The notes under the pieces: generated by a model
Databases searched by the model: none
Told to the model about the DNA's origin: nothing
The model's input: only the letters and a program-made list of their open reading frames with translations
Assembly: GCA_902598295.1 (NCBI GenBank)
Contig: CACKBA010000007.1
Span: forward strand, 1 to 54,274
Length of the DNA: 54,274 nt
DNA from: an uncultured Bacteroidota bacterium
GTDB taxonomy: Bacteria; Bacteroidota; Bacteroidia; Flavobacteriales; Flavobacteriaceae
Direction: 5' to 3'
Translations under genes and position numbers: made by a program
In this document: positions 52,843-54,274 of the stretch, in pieces
Layout of the letters: each line of letters begins with the position of its first letter
How positions within the stretch are numbered: the stretch's first letter is position 1

Positions 52843-53193
52843 ATGAAAAAAATTGTTTTAATCTTCTTGTTGGCTCCACTTTTTATTTTTTCACAAGAAA
52901 ATAATAAGAATGAAAAGGCATCCTTTGAAGTATTAGGGATGTGTGGAATGTGTAAAAACAGAATTGAAAAAGCTACCTATAAAGTTAAAGGTGTTAAATA
53001 TTCAAACTGGGATATCCCATCGAACAAAATATCCTTAGTATATAATTCAAGAGTTACTACAATTGAAGACATAAGAAAAGCAATCGCTGTTGCGGGTCAC
53101 GATAATGGAACATTTTTAGCGACTGATGAAGCTTACAATAATTTGCACGGATGTTGTAAGTATCCTAGAAAAGAGATAACTGAAAATAATTAA
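52843..53193 (+). CDS. Exported heavy-metal-associated (HMA) domain protein
   Basis: A 116-residue protein with signal peptide (KKIVLIFLLAPLFIFSQ). One HMA domain carries GMCGMCKNRIEKA (the GMxCxxC type site, here with an extra Cys) and a C-terminal CC (GCCKYP). Probably a periplasmic copper or mercury-type binding partner of the TonB receptor encoded 4 bp upstream. Overlaps the convergent M1 gene by 4 bp. Confidence 0.9.
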   Translation: MKKIVLIFLLAPLFIFSQENNKNEKASFEVLGMCGMCKNRIEKATYKVKGVKYSNWDIPSNKISLVYNSRVTTIEDIRKAIAVAGHDNGTFLATDEAYNNLHGCCKYPRKEITENN

Positions 53194-54274
53194 TCAATCT
53201 TTGATTTAAAGACATAATAATCTCTATCAATCGTTATATCTTCATAATTTAATTTTAATTCTTGAATTTTATTTGTAGGGTGTATTTTTAGTTTATTATC
53301 ACCAGCAGATATTTCCAAGGGCATATGAAAACCTTCAATCGTATTTGTCCATTTGTATTTTAGTATACCATTGTGAATACTATATTCTAAAGTGGGCACT
53401 CGGGGATCTCTAAGATATTGATCAAAAAACACCTTCAAATCTATATCAAGTTGTTCATCTATATAATTTTCAATTTGATCAGTACTAACAGTCTGATGGT
53501 AAAATTCCTTATTTAGACCTCTCAGTATCATCCTCCATTGTTCGTCAGATTCACAAAATTGACGAATGGTATGTAAAATATTGGCACCTTTGTTATACAT
53601 ATCAGAGCCTCTCTTATTGACACCATAGGGGCCGATGACTGGACTTTGATTTCTTATTCCTCTTCGTGTTCCAATTACATAATCAGCTGAAACCTCTTTT
53701 CCATAGTAGTAGTCTAAAAATAAATTTTCAGAATATGCAGTGAACCCCTCATGTATCCACATATCTGCTGGATCCTTGTATGTAATGCTGTTAGCAAACC
53801 ATTCGTGACCTGCTTCATGTATAATTATGTAATCGAATTTAAGTCCATGGCCAGTTCCAGATAGATCTCCTCCTAGATAACCTCTCATATATTTGTTTCC
53901 ATATGTTATTGAACTTTGATGTTCCATGCCTAAATATGGAACTTCAACTACTTTAAAACTATCTTCATAAAAGGGGTAGGGACCAAACCAATATTCAAAT
54001 GCTTCCATCATTTTTGGGACTTGTTTAAAATGAGTTTTCGCCCTTTCTAAGTTTTCCCTCAAGACATAATATACCAAATCTAAATCACCCTTTTCACCCT
54101 TGTAAACCTCGCTAAACATTGCATAGTCTGCAACATTTATATTTACCCCATAGTTATTAATAGGGTTTGATACAAACCAATAGTATGTTTTCGAATCCTC
54201 AAATTCTACAACTTTTCTCAGTCTACCATTGGATACGTCCATTAAATTTTTTGGAACATTTGCACTAATGAGCA
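53190..54274 (-). CDS. M1-family aminopeptidase, C-terminal part (N-terminus outside the window)
   Basis: The minus-strand frame stays open to the window end, with coding-like residues before the internal Met at 54242 (ISANVPKNL), so the gene is cut. The M1 zinc site is HEAGHEWFA, followed 18 residues later by the Glu of WIHEGFTAYSE. YLGMEHQSSITYGN is the GAMEN-equivalent exopeptidase region. It removes N-terminal residues from peptides. About 360 residues are visible. Confidence 0.93.
   Translation of the reverse strand, partial: LISANVPKNLMDVSNGRLRKVVEFEDSKTYYWFVSNPINNYGVNINVADYAMFSEVYKGEKGDLDLVYYVLRENLERAKTHFKQVPKMMEAFEYWFGPYPFYEDSFKVVEVPYLGMEHQSSITYGNKYMRGYLGGDLSGTGHGLKFDYIIIHEAGHEWFANSITYKDPADMWIHEGFTAYSENLFLDYYYGKEVSADYVIGTRRGIRNQSPVIGPYGVNKRGSDMYNKGANILHTIRQFCESDEQWRMILRGLNKEFYHQTVSTDQIENYIDEQLDIDLKVFFDQYLRDPRVPTLEYSIHNGILKYKWTNTIEGFHMPLEISAGDNKLKIHPTNKIQELKLNYEDITIDRDYYVFKSKID

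Overview
The window reads as a chromosome segment of a marine-type member of the Flavobacteriia (Bacteroidetes). It is AT-rich (low 30s % GC by eye, not computed). Supporting signs are a complete moxR-bat operon, a TonB-dependent receptor, short signal peptides ending in SQ, a T-rich flavobacterial promoter (TTG-N20-TATATTTG) in front of tRNA-Asn, few Shine-Dalgarno sites, and an NrdB that carries the ATP-cone, an arrangement described for the flavobacterium Leeuwenhoekiella blandensis. I cannot name a species.

Layout. 1-834: 3' end of an unrecognised gene. 939-9604: an eight-gene moxR-DUF58-BatD-like-batA-batB-batC-batD-batE operon, almost all joined by short overlaps. 9597-17872: housekeeping genes (cvpA, pheS, gpsA, a fused dipeptide-type ABC ATPase, an NtrY-like histidine kinase, a bacilliredoxin, a TerB/DnaJ protein, HupE/UreJ and dCMP deaminase). 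18096-21077: nrdB-nrdA, with the allosteric ATP-cone on the radical subunit. 21393-25215: a coherent phosphate-uptake unit of phosphate-selective porin (broken by one base in a homopolymer), PiT transporter with a PhoU-like tail, and a thioredoxin-type arsenate reductase. 25282-35965: an exported beta-propeller-like protein, dGTPase, TadA, AspS, a polyprenyl synthase, a ZIP transporter, a methyltransferase, a SCO/P19-like iron/TPR lipoprotein operon, and RseP.

36027-42147 is the accessory part. A tRNA-Asn with its own promoter is followed 16 nt downstream by a 49-bp terminator block. That block recurs at 40495-40543 with only three mismatches. About 4.3 kb of orphan genes lie between the copies, and more orphan genes follow to 42147. 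They include a divergent GIY-YIG-like protein, a 3D/double-psi-barrel-like exported protein, small membrane proteins, a Lys/Arg-rich protein, a signal-peptide-only ORF, a Myb/SANT-like DNA-binding protein and a 55-residue PspC-like protein. Several gene junctions here are filled by 7-11 codon micro-ORFs beginning MK(K/N/E)L, often joined to the next gene by ATGA overlaps. This is the most unusual structure in the window.

42172-54274: envelope and scavenging functions. These are an SGNH esterase lipoprotein, a PepSY membrane protein, a SnoaL-like lipoprotein, a vSGLT-like Na+/sugar symporter, an S9 dipeptidyl peptidase, an esterase lipoprotein, a Cys/Met-metabolism PLP enzyme, a TonB receptor paired with an HMA metal-binding protein (probably copper), and the C-terminal part of an M1 aminopeptidase cut by the window end.

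Two themes recur: control of nucleotide pools (ATP-cone RNR, dCMP deaminase, dGTPase) and metal or oxyanion handling (PiT/ArsC, SCO/P19-like, ZIP, TonB/HMA).
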